Assembly (NCBI GenBank): GCA_030583885.1
Contig: CP129480.1
Location: 2,792,714 to 2,856,713 of the forward strand
Reading direction: 5' to 3'
Source: Anaerolineales bacterium
GTDB lineage: Bacteria; Chloroflexota; Anaerolineae; Anaerolineales; Villigracilaceae
Length of the DNA: 64,000 nucleotides
Of the stretch, positions 38,127 to 47,827 are shown one piece after another. The first letter of the stretch is position 1. Each line of letters begins with the position of its first letter. Position numbers and translations under genes: made by a program. The notes below the pieces were generated by a model. The model made no database searches. It saw nothing but the letters and a program-made list of their open reading frames with translations, and was not told the origin of the DNA.

Positions 38127-40913
38127 CTACTTTCCCCTCTCCAACAACTCCCTTGCAATCAACTCCTGATCAACAGGCAGCTTATCAAACCGCACGCCGA
38201 CCGCGTTATAAATCGCGTTCGTGATGGCAGGCGTGGTAGGAATGCTGCAGATCTCGCCCACACCTTTTGCGCCATACGGGCCTGCGGCGATGGGATGTTC
38301 CACAATAATGGATGTGATCTCAGGCGTAAGCATAATACCGGGGACGCGGTAGCGTGCAAGATGACCTGTGACCACGTTGCCGTTATCCATGATGAACTCC
38401 TCGGTGAGGCAGTTACCGAGGCCCATCATCACGCCGCCCTCCACCTGTCCCTGCAAGCCAAGCGGGTTAACCGCCATGCCCACATCATTGGCAGAGATAA
38501 CCTTCAGCACGCAGACTTCACCCGTCAGTTTGTTGACCTCCACTTCGGCGGCCTGCACGCCGAATGAGAAGGCGAAATGCATGTCGCCGCCCGTTCCCAA
38601 AGGCTGAGTCTTCGGGGCCTCATACTCATAACGGACACGCGGCTGCTGACCCATGCCAGTCATTTCCTTATAGATTTCCGCGTAGGACAGCGAGTGCCCG
38701 TTGACATGCACCAGGCCGCGCTCAAAGCGAATCTGGTCAGGGCGCACGTCAAATTTCTCCGCCAGCGAAGCGCTGATCTGATCGCGCAGGGTTTTGGCGG
38801 CATAGCGGGAAGCATTGCCTGTCACAAACGTCTGACGCGAGGCGGTGGTGGGACCGCCATTGGGGGACAGATCCGTATCCATCACAAGGACGCGCACCTG
38901 TTCCGGGGGGACGGACATTTCTTCAGCGACGATCAAACGCATGACGGTGACCAATCCCTGCCCGAGTTCGGCAGCGGAACTGCGCACCTGGAAGGTGCCG
39001 TCTTCATAAAGTTCCACATCCGCACCGGATTTATCCGGTGCGCCGCCGCCGAGTCCCGTGTTCTTATATGCAGCGGCAAAGCCCCAGGCGCGCATCAGGT
39101 TCGGGTTGTTTGGATCAACCCTCGGGGCAAAGGGAAGCGGTGTTTGCTTTCGCATTTCCGCTTCCACACGGTCAATACATTCCATCAGGCCGACCGACTC
39201 GCGCAGTTCCTGTCCCGTATTGGTGAAGCTGCCCACATGCAGTGAATTCATGCGGCGCAATTCAACGGGTTCAATCTTCAACTTTTCAGCGAGCATGTCC
39301 ATCATCGACTCGACCGCAAAGGCCGATTGCGTGACGCCAAAACCTCGGAACGCGCCTGCGGGTGGATTGTTGGTATACATGGCATAGCAGTCGGCACGCA
39401 CATGCGGAATATCATAGGGGCCCGCCGAATGAGTGGTGGCGCGGGTCATCACTTTTTCGCCGAGCGATGCATACGCGCCCGTATCACCGTAGAGTTCGGT
39501 CTCAGCCGCAACAAGACGGCCGTCTTTCTTCGCGCCGATCTTCACTCGGATCTGCGTGGCGTGGCGTTTGGGATGCACCAGCAGACTTTCATGACGGTCG
39601 AACAACAGTTTCACAGGTCGCTGTGTAACATTTGCAAGCATGGCGACATGGATCTGTCCCATCACATCCTCCTTGCCGCCAAAGCCGCCGCCCATCAACT
39701 GCCCCACGATGCGCACACGTTCCTCCTCCCAACCCATCGCACGCGCCACCTGCGTTCGATCCTGATACGGAATTTGCGAACCGACATAGATTTCCATGCG
39801 GCCATCCGGCAGCGGCACGCCAATGCTGCATTCAGGTTCGATGAAGGCATGGTCGGTGATTTGCGTGTGGAAGGTATGCTCCAAAATGACATCCGATTCG
39901 GCAAAGCCCTGCTCCATATCACCCTTGCGGACTTTTATGTGCTTGAGCAAATTTCCGTTTTCATGGAGTCGCGGGACACCTTCCTGACGCGCCTGCACGG
40001 GATTCGTGATGACAGGCTGCAGGTCAAACTCCGCCTCGATCAACGCCGACGCCTGCTCGGCGATCTGCTGCGTTTCCGCCGCTATGATCGCGATTGCATC
40101 CCCCACGTAGCGGATGCGTTCCCCCACACCGACCAGTACGGGCCAGTCGTAAATAACCAGCCCATGTGTTTTTTCCCCGGGGATGTCTTCCGCAGTGAGA
40201 ACCGCAACCACGCCGGGCAAAGACCTTGCCCTGGAAATGTCAATTTTCTTCAAAAAACCATGCGGGATCATGGCGCGTCTGGCCTTGGCATACAACATGC
40301 CGTCGAATTTCAAATCATCGGTAAAGATGGCAGCACCATTGACCTTTTCAATCGCATCAGGACGCAAATGAGAATGCCCGACGGCTGCATGCGAGTGGAT
40401 CGAATCGGGAACATGAGGTTTCTTAATGGGTTCACCCGTTCGCAGGGATTCCGCCGCGGCAAGGATCGCGTTTTCAATGGAGGGGTATCCCGCACAGCGG
40501 CAGAGTGTATCCTTCAATGCAAAACGAATATCATCTTTGCTTGGATTCAGGTTGCGCTTGAGCAGGGCATATGCCGTCATGATCTGCCCGGGGATACAGA
40601 ATCCACATTGCACTGCGCCGTGCTCCACGAACGCCTCCTGCAACGGATGCAGTTGCATTTCTTCATGGACGCGCTGTGCCAGCCCTTCAATGGTGACAAT
40701 CGCCTTGCCGTCCGCGCGCTCGGCGGGATAGACGCAGGACATAATCGGTTCGCCATCCACGAGCACGGTGCATGCGCCGCACTCCGCTTCTTCACATCCG
40801 ATCTTCGTGCCCGTCAGGCAAAGTCTCTCGCGCAACAGGGTGGATAATGTCTCACCCGCGATGGGTTCAAGCGAATATTGCCTGCCATTGACGGAAAAAT
40901 TTATGTTTGACAT
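38127..40913 (-). CDS. Purine hydroxylase, fused 2Fe-2S and molybdopterin subunits (XdhD-like)
   Basis: A 928-aa protein. The N-terminal ~160 residues carry two 2Fe-2S clusters (GCEEAECGACTVLVDG; CGFCIPGQ and CRCAGYPS). The remainder is the molybdenum-binding part with GQLMGGGFGGKED, PAGAFRGFG and the catalytic Glu in GAKGVGEICSIP. The same fusion occurs in E. coli XdhD (YgfN). It hydroxylates hypoxanthine/xanthine-type bases. FAD comes from the separate subunit encoded just upstream. The start at 40913 has AGGA eight bases before; its reading frame begins 11 bp after the FAD gene's stop. The exact substrate among purines is not readable. Confidence 0.88.
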   Translation of the reverse strand: MSNINFSVNGRQYSLEPIAGETLSTLLRERLCLTGTKIGCEEAECGACTVLVDGEPIMSCVYPAERADGKAIVTIEGLAQRVHEEMQLHPLQEAFVEHGAVQCGFCIPGQIMTAYALLKRNLNPSKDDIRFALKDTLCRCAGYPSIENAILAAAESLRTGEPIKKPHVPDSIHSHAAVGHSHLRPDAIEKVNGAAIFTDDLKFDGMLYAKARRAMIPHGFLKKIDISRARSLPGVVAVLTAEDIPGEKTHGLVIYDWPVLVGVGERIRYVGDAIAIIAAETQQIAEQASALIEAEFDLQPVITNPVQARQEGVPRLHENGNLLKHIKVRKGDMEQGFAESDVILEHTFHTQITDHAFIEPECSIGVPLPDGRMEIYVGSQIPYQDRTQVARAMGWEEERVRIVGQLMGGGFGGKEDVMGQIHVAMLANVTQRPVKLLFDRHESLLVHPKRHATQIRVKIGAKKDGRLVAAETELYGDTGAYASLGEKVMTRATTHSAGPYDIPHVRADCYAMYTNNPPAGAFRGFGVTQSAFAVESMMDMLAEKLKIEPVELRRMNSLHVGSFTNTGQELRESVGLMECIDRVEAEMRKQTPLPFAPRVDPNNPNLMRAWGFAAAYKNTGLGGGAPDKSGADVELYEDGTFQVRSSAAELGQGLVTVMRLIVAEEMSVPPEQVRVLVMDTDLSPNGGPTTASRQTFVTGNASRYAAKTLRDQISASLAEKFDVRPDQIRFERGLVHVNGHSLSYAEIYKEMTGMGQQPRVRYEYEAPKTQPLGTGGDMHFAFSFGVQAAEVEVNKLTGEVCVLKVISANDVGMAVNPLGLQGQVEGGVMMGLGNCLTEEFIMDNGNVVTGHLARYRVPGIMLTPEITSIIVEHPIAAGPYGAKGVGEICSIPTTPAITNAIYNAVGVRFDKLPVDQELIARELLERGK

Positions 40914-40923
40914 ACCCATAATC

Positions 40924-41796
40924 CTATTCTGCGCGTTTCCACGCGGTTTCGAGCGTATCTCTAAACAATCCGCCGATGATGTGCCTGCGATAGTCCGCAC
41001 TGGCACGGCGGGCACTGGTACGGAACTTTGCCTGTCCGAGCAGGGCATCCAACGTGCTGTCAAAGGTCATTACGTTCAAAGGATGATCGCGCAAAGTGGA
41101 TTCGGCTTCGGTGGCGCGGAAGGGCGTGGCCCCGCCGGGGCCGACGGCAATGTGAATATCCTTCACAGTATCCCCTTCACGCTCGAGCCAGACAGCACAA
41201 TTCAAAATGGGAAGCGCAACTCCCTGCGGACGCATGATGCGCTTGAAGCAGGATGCCTGTCCCTTTTTGGATTGGGGGATGTAAAAGCCGACGATGATCT
41301 CTTTGCTTTTGTCAATTACAGATTTACCAGGTCCAAGGAAGAGCGAGGCGAAAAGCATGCGGCGTCTCCCTGAAACACCAGCCACTTCGGCTTGGGCCTC
41401 GAGCGCTGTCAGGGTGATGGTCCCGTCTGCGGCAGGAAGGGCGTGCGCGACGTTTCCTCCGAGCGTGGCGGTGTTGCGGACTTGCGGTCCGGCGATCAGG
41501 TTACAGGCTTCGACCAATGCCCGGGCATGTGCACCAGTCAGAGGGTCCAGTGCGACGCGGTTGACCGGGACGGCTGCACCGATGAAGAGTTCATCCCCTC
41601 TTAATTCGAGGGCGCCCATCTCCGGGATAAAGGTCAAATCAATTAAAGTATGTACGGGGGGATGGTTGCCCTGCTTCAGGTCCAGCAACAGATCCGTTCC
41701 GCCTGCAACGGGCAACGCAGGACCCAATGCCGACGCAAGGGCTTGAACTGCCTCCACGACGGAGACTGGCCGTTTGTATTCCTGCCACAGGTTCAT
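40924..41796 (-). CDS. FAD-binding subunit of the purine hydroxylase (YgfM/XdhB-like)
   Basis: A 290-aa protein of the CO-dehydrogenase-flavoprotein type. FAD-binding motifs PVAGGTDLLLDLK and NTATLGGNVAHALPAADG are clear. It takes electrons from the Fe-S clusters of the fused subunit and passes them to NAD or another acceptor. It is directly upstream of the fused subunit and downstream of the transporter ATPase on the same strand. A 167-bp gap before it (41797-41963) shows no gene. Confidence 0.87.
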   Translation of the reverse strand: MNLWQEYKRPVSVVEAVQALASALGPALPVAGGTDLLLDLKQGNHPPVHTLIDLTFIPEMGALELRGDELFIGAAVPVNRVALDPLTGAHARALVEACNLIAGPQVRNTATLGGNVAHALPAADGTITLTALEAQAEVAGVSGRRRMLFASLFLGPGKSVIDKSKEIIVGFYIPQSKKGQASCFKRIMRPQGVALPILNCAVWLEREGDTVKDIHIAVGPGGATPFRATEAESTLRDHPLNVMTFDSTLDALLGQAKFRTSARRASADYRRHIIGGLFRDTLETAWKRAE

Positions 41797-41963
41797 AGTG
41801 GTTACCTCTTTCTAAAGACGGCGGCACTTTTCGATGAGCTTGCCCAACGCCGTGGAGCAGGTGGTTGAGTAGAGCGGCGTTTTCCGCCCGTATCGAAACC
41901 ACACGCCACGACCACCGAACCGATGGATACTTCGATTTTACTACTTTGCGCAACCTCGTGGAT

Positions 41964-43532
41964 TTACGAAGGTTGCACGGGACTCTCTTCGGGATGCACG
42001 CCCGCCATGAGCAAACCGAGTTTTTCGGGCCTGGCTTCTTCACGCGGGACGATGTCCATGACCTGACCTTCGTACAGGACGGCAATGCGGTCGGAGAGGG
42101 AAAGGATCTCATCAAGGTCTTCCGAGATGAGCAGGATGGCAACGCCTTTACGACGTTGTTCGAGCAATTGTTCGCGGACGTATTCGGTGGCGCCGATGTC
42201 GAGTCCGCGGGTGGGTTGGGCGGCGAGGATGACACGCGGGGTGCGGGAAATCTCACGCGCCAGGACAACCTTTTGAATATTTCCACCGGAGAGATTCTTG
42301 GCTTCCGTGTCCTGCGAAGGGGTCTTGACCTGGTACTTCTTGATCATCTCACCGGCATGTTTGGAGATGTCGCGCAGGCGCAGGAAACCGTACTGCGAAT
42401 ATGGCATTTTGTGATGTTCGCGCAGGATCATATTTTCCGCAACGGAAAACTCACCGATCATGCCGTCACGCATCCGTTCCTCGGGGATGTAGGAAAGCAT
42501 TCTGTCTGTGATCTGGGCAGGGGCATACCCGGTAATATCTTCGCCTTCGAGGAAAATCTTTCCACCGGTCACTTTGCGCAGCCCGGTGATGCTTTCCGCC
42601 AGTTCCCGCTGACCATTGCCGGAGACACCTGCAATACCCAGAATTTCGCTCGAACGAACTTCAAGATTTACACCACGCAAACCCGGCGTACCACGGTCGC
42701 TGCCGCAGGCAAGCTGGTCGAGCCGCAGACGCACCTCCCCAAGGTCCGATTTGCCGCGGTTGGGGGAAAAACCAACCTCGCGGCCAACCATCCAGTTGGC
42801 GAGGTCCTGTTTTGTGGTCTCGGAGGTGGGACGTGTGCCCATCTTACGCCCGTCACGCAGGACGCTGACACGGTCGCTGATCTCCACAACTTCATGCAAT
42901 TTATGGGAGATAAATATGAGCGCATGTCCGTCTTTGACCATCTGCCTCATAATGACGAACAGTTCATCCACTTCCTGGGGAGTGAGGACGGCGGTCGGCT
43001 CGTCCAAAATAAGGAGGGCCGCTCCGCGATAAAGGGATTTGATAATTTCGACGCGCTGCTGCTGACCAACAGATAACTGCCAGACGTACGCAGACGGGTC
43101 AATTTTCAAACCATAAATGGAGGCAAGTTCCACAATGCGCCCGGAGACGCGGTCAAGGTCGGTCAATGGACCGCGCGAGGATGACAATCCAAGCGCAACA
43201 TTCTCGGCAACTGTCAGGGTTGGAACCAGCATGAAATGCTGGTGGATCATGCCGATACCGAGGTTGATCGAATCGGTGGGCGAAGAAATGCGGACGGGTT
43301 TCCCGTTCAGAAGGATTTCGCCCTCATCCGGATGATACAGCCCGTATAGAATCTTCATCAGCGTGCTTTTGCCGGCACCGTTCTCCCCCAACAAGGCATG
43401 GACCTCGCCGGTATGCATGTCGAAATCCACCTTGTCACTGGCAAGCACACCGGGGAACCGCTTGGTAATGCCGCGCATCTCAAGTTTTTCGATGCGTTCG
43501 CGCCCGGAAGGAAGTAGGTTCGATTCAGTCAT
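41964..43532 (-). CDS. Nucleoside-type ABC transporter ATPase, system 1
   Basis: A 522-aa protein with two ABC domains. Domain 1: Walker A GENGAGKST, signature LSVGQQQRVEI, Walker B LLILDEP. Domain 2: degenerate P-loop GVSGNGQRELA, signature LSGGNIQK, and AAQPTRGLD. This double-domain form with a weak second Walker A is typical of BMP-linked nucleoside importers. A hairpin at 43556-43594 separates it from the binding protein gene upstream. It shares an operon with the purine hydroxylase, which supports a purine or nucleoside substrate. Confidence 0.9.
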   Translation of the reverse strand: MTESNLLPSGRERIEKLEMRGITKRFPGVLASDKVDFDMHTGEVHALLGENGAGKSTLMKILYGLYHPDEGEILLNGKPVRISSPTDSINLGIGMIHQHFMLVPTLTVAENVALGLSSSRGPLTDLDRVSGRIVELASIYGLKIDPSAYVWQLSVGQQQRVEIIKSLYRGAALLILDEPTAVLTPQEVDELFVIMRQMVKDGHALIFISHKLHEVVEISDRVSVLRDGRKMGTRPTSETTKQDLANWMVGREVGFSPNRGKSDLGEVRLRLDQLACGSDRGTPGLRGVNLEVRSSEILGIAGVSGNGQRELAESITGLRKVTGGKIFLEGEDITGYAPAQITDRMLSYIPEERMRDGMIGEFSVAENMILREHHKMPYSQYGFLRLRDISKHAGEMIKKYQVKTPSQDTEAKNLSGGNIQKVVLAREISRTPRVILAAQPTRGLDIGATEYVREQLLEQRRKGVAILLISEDLDEILSLSDRIAVLYEGQVMDIVPREEARPEKLGLLMAGVHPEESPVQPS

Positions 43533-43555
43533 GGAGCCATCCTGGATAATTCAGG

Positions 43556-43594
43556 AAAGGACTTCGGAAGTCCATAGCGCTTCCGAAGTCCTTT
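43556..43594. terminator. Hairpin between binding protein and ATPase, system 1
   Basis: AAAGGACTTCGGAAG and CTTCCGAAGTCCTTT form a 15-bp perfect stem in the gap. As the operon continues on the same strand, it may reduce read-through so that the binding protein is made in excess. A hairpin occupies the same place in system 2. Confidence 0.65.
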
Positions 43595-43604
43595 TATTCA
43601 GCGA

Positions 43605-44660
43605 TTACGGAAGGGTGATCGTAATGCTTCCGTCAATGATGCCCTGGACGGTCTGATCCGCCAGCGCTTTGACATCCGCAGGAAGGTCGAAGCCGGGGTT
43701 GTATTCCATCACTTCGCCGCCATTTTCAAGCGAAATGACGAAGGACGTGCCGCCCAGTGTGCCTTGAGCGATGAGGTCCATAATCTCCCGGACCACCACA
43801 TCCCAGCGATAGACCTGGTTGGCAACCACGATCTCGGGAGCAAGGGATGTCTGGTTGGCTTGAGTTCCAACCCAAAGCACCCCGTTCTCCTTGGCAACAC
43901 CGATGGCTCCCACCACCATCTGGGCGGTCCCTGCCATCACATCCGCGCCAGCGGCAATATGGGTATTGGCGGCTTCCGCAGCCAACGCCACATCCGAGAA
44001 GGAACCGATGTAATTGACATTTACGGTAATGGTTGGATCGGTCGCTTTTACGCCGGCAACAAAGCCGTCCACATAAAGCTTGGCATCGCCGGTTTCAATC
44101 GGGCCGACAACTCCAACCACTTTGCTCTGGGTAAGGCTGGCCGCCAACACACCGTTGACATAACCACCCTCATGAGAGGCGGCTTCATATGCGAAGATGT
44201 TCGGCTGACCAAATGTTTCCAGGGTGGTACCCCAGGCAAAAGCCGTTTCGGGAAAGTCAGGGGCGATCTCCTGCAGGGAGGAGCCGTATTGCGAGCCGTG
44301 TGCGATCACCAGGTCGAAGCCCTGCGAGGCGTAATCACGGATCGCGGCGGCGGCATCGTCAACCACGAACATGCCGTCGGAAAAGACGAAATCGAAATAT
44401 TCGCTCCCGCCCATTTCCTGCTGGATCATGACAAGCGCATCGTACATGCTCTGGCTGAAGGCCAAGTCATTGATGGCGCTCGGCATCACCACAGCCACGC
44501 GGAACGGTTCCGCCGGGACGGCGGGCTCAACCGCGGGAGCGGGAGCATCTGTTGCGGCGGGTTCCGCCGCAGGGGCTTCCGTGGCAGGACTGCCGCCACC
44601 ACAGGCACTCAACACAAGCGCGAAAGCCAACAAAACGGTCAATAACTTGCTTTTATTCAT
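43605..44660 (-). CDS. BMP-family substrate-binding lipoprotein, system 1
   Basis: A 351-aa protein. The start at 44660 (MNKSKLL) has AAGGAG upstream; the open extension beyond it is non-coding. Lipobox LSACGG at about residue 20 is followed by an Ala/Pro/Glu-rich linker, then a BMP domain (RVAVVMPSAINDLAFSQSMY; GYVNGVLAASLTQSKVVGVV). BMP proteins bind nucleosides, and in other bacteria purine nucleosides or drugs. Lipid-anchored outside the membrane, it hands substrate to the permeases encoded upstream. Confidence 0.9.
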   Translation of the reverse strand: MNKSKLLTVLLAFALVLSACGGGSPATEAPAAEPAATDAPAPAVEPAVPAEPFRVAVVMPSAINDLAFSQSMYDALVMIQQEMGGSEYFDFVFSDGMFVVDDAAAAIRDYASQGFDLVIAHGSQYGSSLQEIAPDFPETAFAWGTTLETFGQPNIFAYEAASHEGGYVNGVLAASLTQSKVVGVVGPIETGDAKLYVDGFVAGVKATDPTITVNVNYIGSFSDVALAAEAANTHIAAGADVMAGTAQMVVGAIGVAKENGVLWVGTQANQTSLAPEIVVANQVYRWDVVVREIMDLIAQGTLGGTSFVISLENGGEVMEYNPGFDLPADVKALADQTVQGIIDGSITITLP

Positions 44661-44743
44661 CTTCTTTCTCCTTTTGAAATTACGAATGGACAAACTGAAC
44701 AGGAAGACAGGCAATACTTTATTTGTATATCTCCTTTCCGGGA

Positions 44744-45676
44744 TCAACCCTCCCGCTCGAACGGCTTTGTCAAGGCAGATGGCGCACGGATCTTGGAGGC
44801 GGTTGCAACCAGAACAACGATTGTCAGAATGTAGGGCATCATTACCGCAATTTCGGAGGGAAGCGGAACGCCCAAAACCTGGATCCATAACTGCAGGGAA
44901 TTTACCATGCTGAACAGCAGCGCGCCGCCCAGCACCCCCCACGGACGCCATGCGCCAAAATACACCAGCGCAACGGCAATGAATCCAAGGCCGCTGGTCA
45001 TATTTTGCTGAAAGACATTCAACAGGGCGATGGAAAGCGACGCGCCTGCGATGCCGGATAGAATACCGCCCAAAATGATCGTAAAGTAACGGATGCGCAC
45101 CACACTCACACCAAGCGAATCCGCCGCATCCGGGTTTTCACCGACCGAGCGGATCTTCAAACCAAGCGTGGTCTTATTCAAAACGAACCATGCGACGGGC
45201 ACAAGCAAATATGCGCCATAGACGAGGATGTTTTGGTTAAAGAAAATGTCGCCAACGCCTGGAATGCCGCTCACCACAGGGATGCTCACCCGCGGGAAGC
45301 CGCGCACGGTTTCCACGGTGCCCATCAGCTTTTGAAAGAGCAGGTCGCTCATGCCCAAGCCGAAAAGATAAAAACCAATCCCGCTGATGCCCTGCTTGGC
45401 ATGCAAGTTGACCGTCACAAATGCCATTGCCAGTCCCATCAGCGCACCGGTCAATATCGCCGCAAGCAGGCCCAGCGACAAACTCCCGGTGACAAACGTC
45501 ACGTAGAAAGCGGCGAAACTACCCAAAAGCATCTGGCCTTCCACTCCCAGGTTCAACACACCGCTTCTCTGGCTGAATGTCTCACCGATGGCGGCATATA
45601 GATAGGGGGTCGCGAGGCGGATGCCTGATGCCAAAATACCGATCAGGACGGTGGTGGAAAAGAGATCGGAAATCAT
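44744..45676 (-). CDS. Nucleoside-type ABC permease 2, system 1
   Basis: A 310-aa protein with 8-9 membrane helices of the BPD_transp_2 family. The start region GETFSQRSGVLNLGVEGQML and cytoplasmic loop RSVGENPDAADSLGVSV (EAA-like coupling loop) are typical. It overlaps the upstream permease by 4 bases and lies 83 bp upstream of the binding protein gene. Confidence 0.88.
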   Translation of the reverse strand: MISDLFSTTVLIGILASGIRLATPYLYAAIGETFSQRSGVLNLGVEGQMLLGSFAAFYVTFVTGSLSLGLLAAILTGALMGLAMAFVTVNLHAKQGISGIGFYLFGLGMSDLLFQKLMGTVETVRGFPRVSIPVVSGIPGVGDIFFNQNILVYGAYLLVPVAWFVLNKTTLGLKIRSVGENPDAADSLGVSVVRIRYFTIILGGILSGIAGASLSIALLNVFQQNMTSGLGFIAVALVYFGAWRPWGVLGGALLFSMVNSLQLWIQVLGVPLPSEIAVMMPYILTIVVLVATASKIRAPSALTKPFEREG

Positions 45677-46824
45677 TGCCGCGCCTCCACTTTCTGGACT
45701 TCAGGCTGGTCTGCACCCGGTGGAGATTCCTCGTCCCGCACAGTGACCTGCCTGCGGCGCTGACGGTAGCGTCTCCAAATCTCACTGCTGACCACAAAAA
45801 CAACCACAAGTCCGTTCAACGCAATCACCAATGCGGAAGGAACCTGCACCACCCTCTGCATCTTGTTCGCACCCACGAGCAATGCGCCAAACAAAATGGA
45901 GGCGGGAATGGACCAGATGGGATGTAATTGTCCAAATAACGCCGCCACAATCCCATTAAAACCTGCCGAGCCCGTGAAACCCGATGCCGACCCATCCGTG
46001 ATCATACGATAGTTAACGCCATAGACTTGCACCGCCCCAGCCAGCCCGGCAAATGCACCGGCGAACAGAAGTGCCATAACCATGTGGCGCGGCACATTAA
46101 TCCCGGCATATCGGGAGGCATGCGGGTTCTGCCCCACCGCGCGGATGCGATACCCCAGTGTGGTGCGCCAGAGCAAAATATACACAAGCACTGCCAGCAC
46201 CACTGCGACCAACGCACCGAGATGCAATCGGGTCGGCGCCAAACGCGGCAGTTGGAAAATATCCAGCAAACGCGCGGTTTGCGGGATTTTGGAAGCCAGG
46301 TCCGCCTGCGCGGGGTCGATCATCGGTCCGCGCAGCAGAAAGTTCATCAACTGAATGGCAATGGCATTCATCATCACCGTGCTGAGGATTTCGTTGACAT
46401 TGAAATAGGCTTTCAGCACGCCGGGGATTCCGCCCCAAACCGCACCGCCCAAAAAGCCGGCAAACAACGCCAAGACGATGATCAACCAGCCGGGAGAGTT
46501 TGTGAAGGTTAGTCCGATCCAGGTTGCCAACAAGGCACCAACCACCATTTGACCTTCGCCGCCGATGTTGATCACATTCCCGCGAAAGGCAATACAGATC
46601 CCCAGTGCAACCAGAAGCAGGGGCGTAGCCTTTACCAGCGTTTCTGCAACGGCATTGGAACTGCCAAAAGCGCCATCCCAGAGAGCTGCATATGCCTCGA
46701 TCGGGTTCACCTTCAACAGCAGTAACATGATCGCGCCAACAAGAAGTGCCGCCAGCGTCGCAAAGACAGGCAGGAGCGCATCCACCGAGCGGGAGATCCA
46801 TTCGCTTTGAAATATTTTTTTCAT
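45673..46824 (-). CDS. Nucleoside-type ABC permease 1, system 1
   Basis: A 383-aa protein, the longer permease of the pair, with about nine helices. It carries GNVINIGGEGQMVVGALLA and the coupling loop RAVGQNPHASRYAGINV. It forms the translocation pore with the 310-aa permease. It is the first transport gene of the operon, 101 bp after the GntR gene, so it may be transcribed from the regulator's promoter. Confidence 0.88.
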   Translation of the reverse strand: MKKIFQSEWISRSVDALLPVFATLAALLVGAIMLLLLKVNPIEAYAALWDGAFGSSNAVAETLVKATPLLLVALGICIAFRGNVINIGGEGQMVVGALLATWIGLTFTNSPGWLIIVLALFAGFLGGAVWGGIPGVLKAYFNVNEILSTVMMNAIAIQLMNFLLRGPMIDPAQADLASKIPQTARLLDIFQLPRLAPTRLHLGALVAVVLAVLVYILLWRTTLGYRIRAVGQNPHASRYAGINVPRHMVMALLFAGAFAGLAGAVQVYGVNYRMITDGSASGFTGSAGFNGIVAALFGQLHPIWSIPASILFGALLVGANKMQRVVQVPSALVIALNGLVVVFVVSSEIWRRYRQRRRQVTVRDEESPPGADQPEVQKVEARQ

Positions 46825-46925
46825 CGGTCAGTCACCATTCGCTTCGAGTATGGTCTTGCAAGGATCATCTCATCACGGTTGCGTCCATTCGCAACCCTGC
46901 AGGTGCAGTGCCAGGCATCGTCCGT

Positions 46926-47657
46926 TCAGTTCCATGCCTGCACCAGGCTTAATCGTAAAATGGAGTCGTTAAAATAATTAACGCCGAGTGCCAACGGTAA
47001 ATTGTCCCTGCTGTAAAACGCCAACTGTAATTCCAACATGGTCTTGTTTAACTCATCCCCCATCACAACCTTCACTTCATCCTCTACCAGGACGGAGCGG
47101 ATATCCGTGATTGCAAACGCTATCTCCTGGCTGCAGTATTTCCGCAATATTTCCCGGATGGGCACATGCCCGTCTATTTGTTCAATTGGCGTGTGTAGAA
47201 AGGATGCGGGAATCACATTATTCGCCAAAATCACAGGCTGGTCATCGGCATGAAATAATCTTGTCATTGACAGCAATTTTTCCTGTGGTTCAAGTGCCAG
47301 TGCGGCCGACTCTTTTTCCGTGGCGGCTCTTAATTCAATGGAAAGCGCCTCAATCAAGGGTGTGTACCCGTTGCTCTCGATCAGGGTCGCAAAATCCCAA
47401 AGGTTTCCAACGTTTGCGCCTGCCCCACGGATCCTGGGGTTGACGTACGTGCCATCTCCATGTTTCCGAAGGATCAGTCCACTCACGGCCAGTTTGGCAA
47501 GGACAGTCCGTACCGTAGCACGGCTGACGCCGAACTCTTCAGACAATTCGCTTTCAGATGGAATTCGGCCGCCGGATACATAGGTAGCATCCCGGATTCG
47601 GTTGCGAAGAATTTCCTCTATCTGATCAACGATCGACTTCGATTGGACTATACGCAT
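46926..47657 (-). CDS. GntR/HutC-type regulator with UTRA domain
   Basis: A 243-aa protein. The winged helix (residues 8-72, RIPSESELSEEFGVSRATVR) is followed by a UTRA ligand-binding domain (about 95-240). HutC-type repressors release DNA upon binding a small molecule related to the pathway. Being upstream of and collinear with transporter 1 and the purine hydroxylase, it is the likely repressor of that operon. An inverted element TCAGA-N9-TCTGA just upstream of its start (about 47670-47690) might be its operator; this is weak. Confidence 0.85.
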   Translation of the reverse strand: MRIVQSKSIVDQIEEILRNRIRDATYVSGGRIPSESELSEEFGVSRATVRTVLAKLAVSGLILRKHGDGTYVNPRIRGAGANVGNLWDFATLIESNGYTPLIEALSIELRAATEKESAALALEPQEKLLSMTRLFHADDQPVILANNVIPASFLHTPIEQIDGHVPIREILRKYCSQEIAFAITDIRSVLVEDEVKVVMGDELNKTMLELQLAFYSRDNLPLALGVNYFNDSILRLSLVQAWN

Positions 47658-47783
47658 GGACCAGTTTTCTTTCAGATGATAGTCGTCTGACGTCTTTTTG
47701 TTTGTAGCATACTATCCACCAAAATTCCAGTATCGTTTATCCACACAAAAGTGACATTCATAACCTTTCCTGCCAATAAAAAA

Positions 47784-47816
47784 ACTCGTGGGACAAACCA
47801 GTGTTGTCCCACGAGT
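47784..47816. terminator. Terminator ending the system 2 transporter operon
   Basis: ACTCGTGGGACAA and TTGTCCCACGAGT form a perfect 13-bp stem. On the minus strand it is followed by a run of seven Ts, 12 bp after the permease stop at 47828. It isolates system 2 from the GntR gene and system 1. Confidence 0.88.
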
Positions 47817-47827
47817 AAAACGCCAAC

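Noticed and set aside
39327..40847. 506-codon open frame on the plus strand opposite the purine hydroxylase
   Set aside because: It is antisense to an unmistakable molybdenum enzyme, His/Arg-rich and without family features: a shadow of high-GC coding sequence. The same holds for long plus-strand frames at 41865-43076 and 57714-58952.
47660..47760. Riboswitch or strong operator upstream of the first GntR gene
   Set aside because: Only a weak TCAGA-N9-TCTGA symmetry; no purine-riboswitch-like folding was recognised here or upstream of adenine deaminase.
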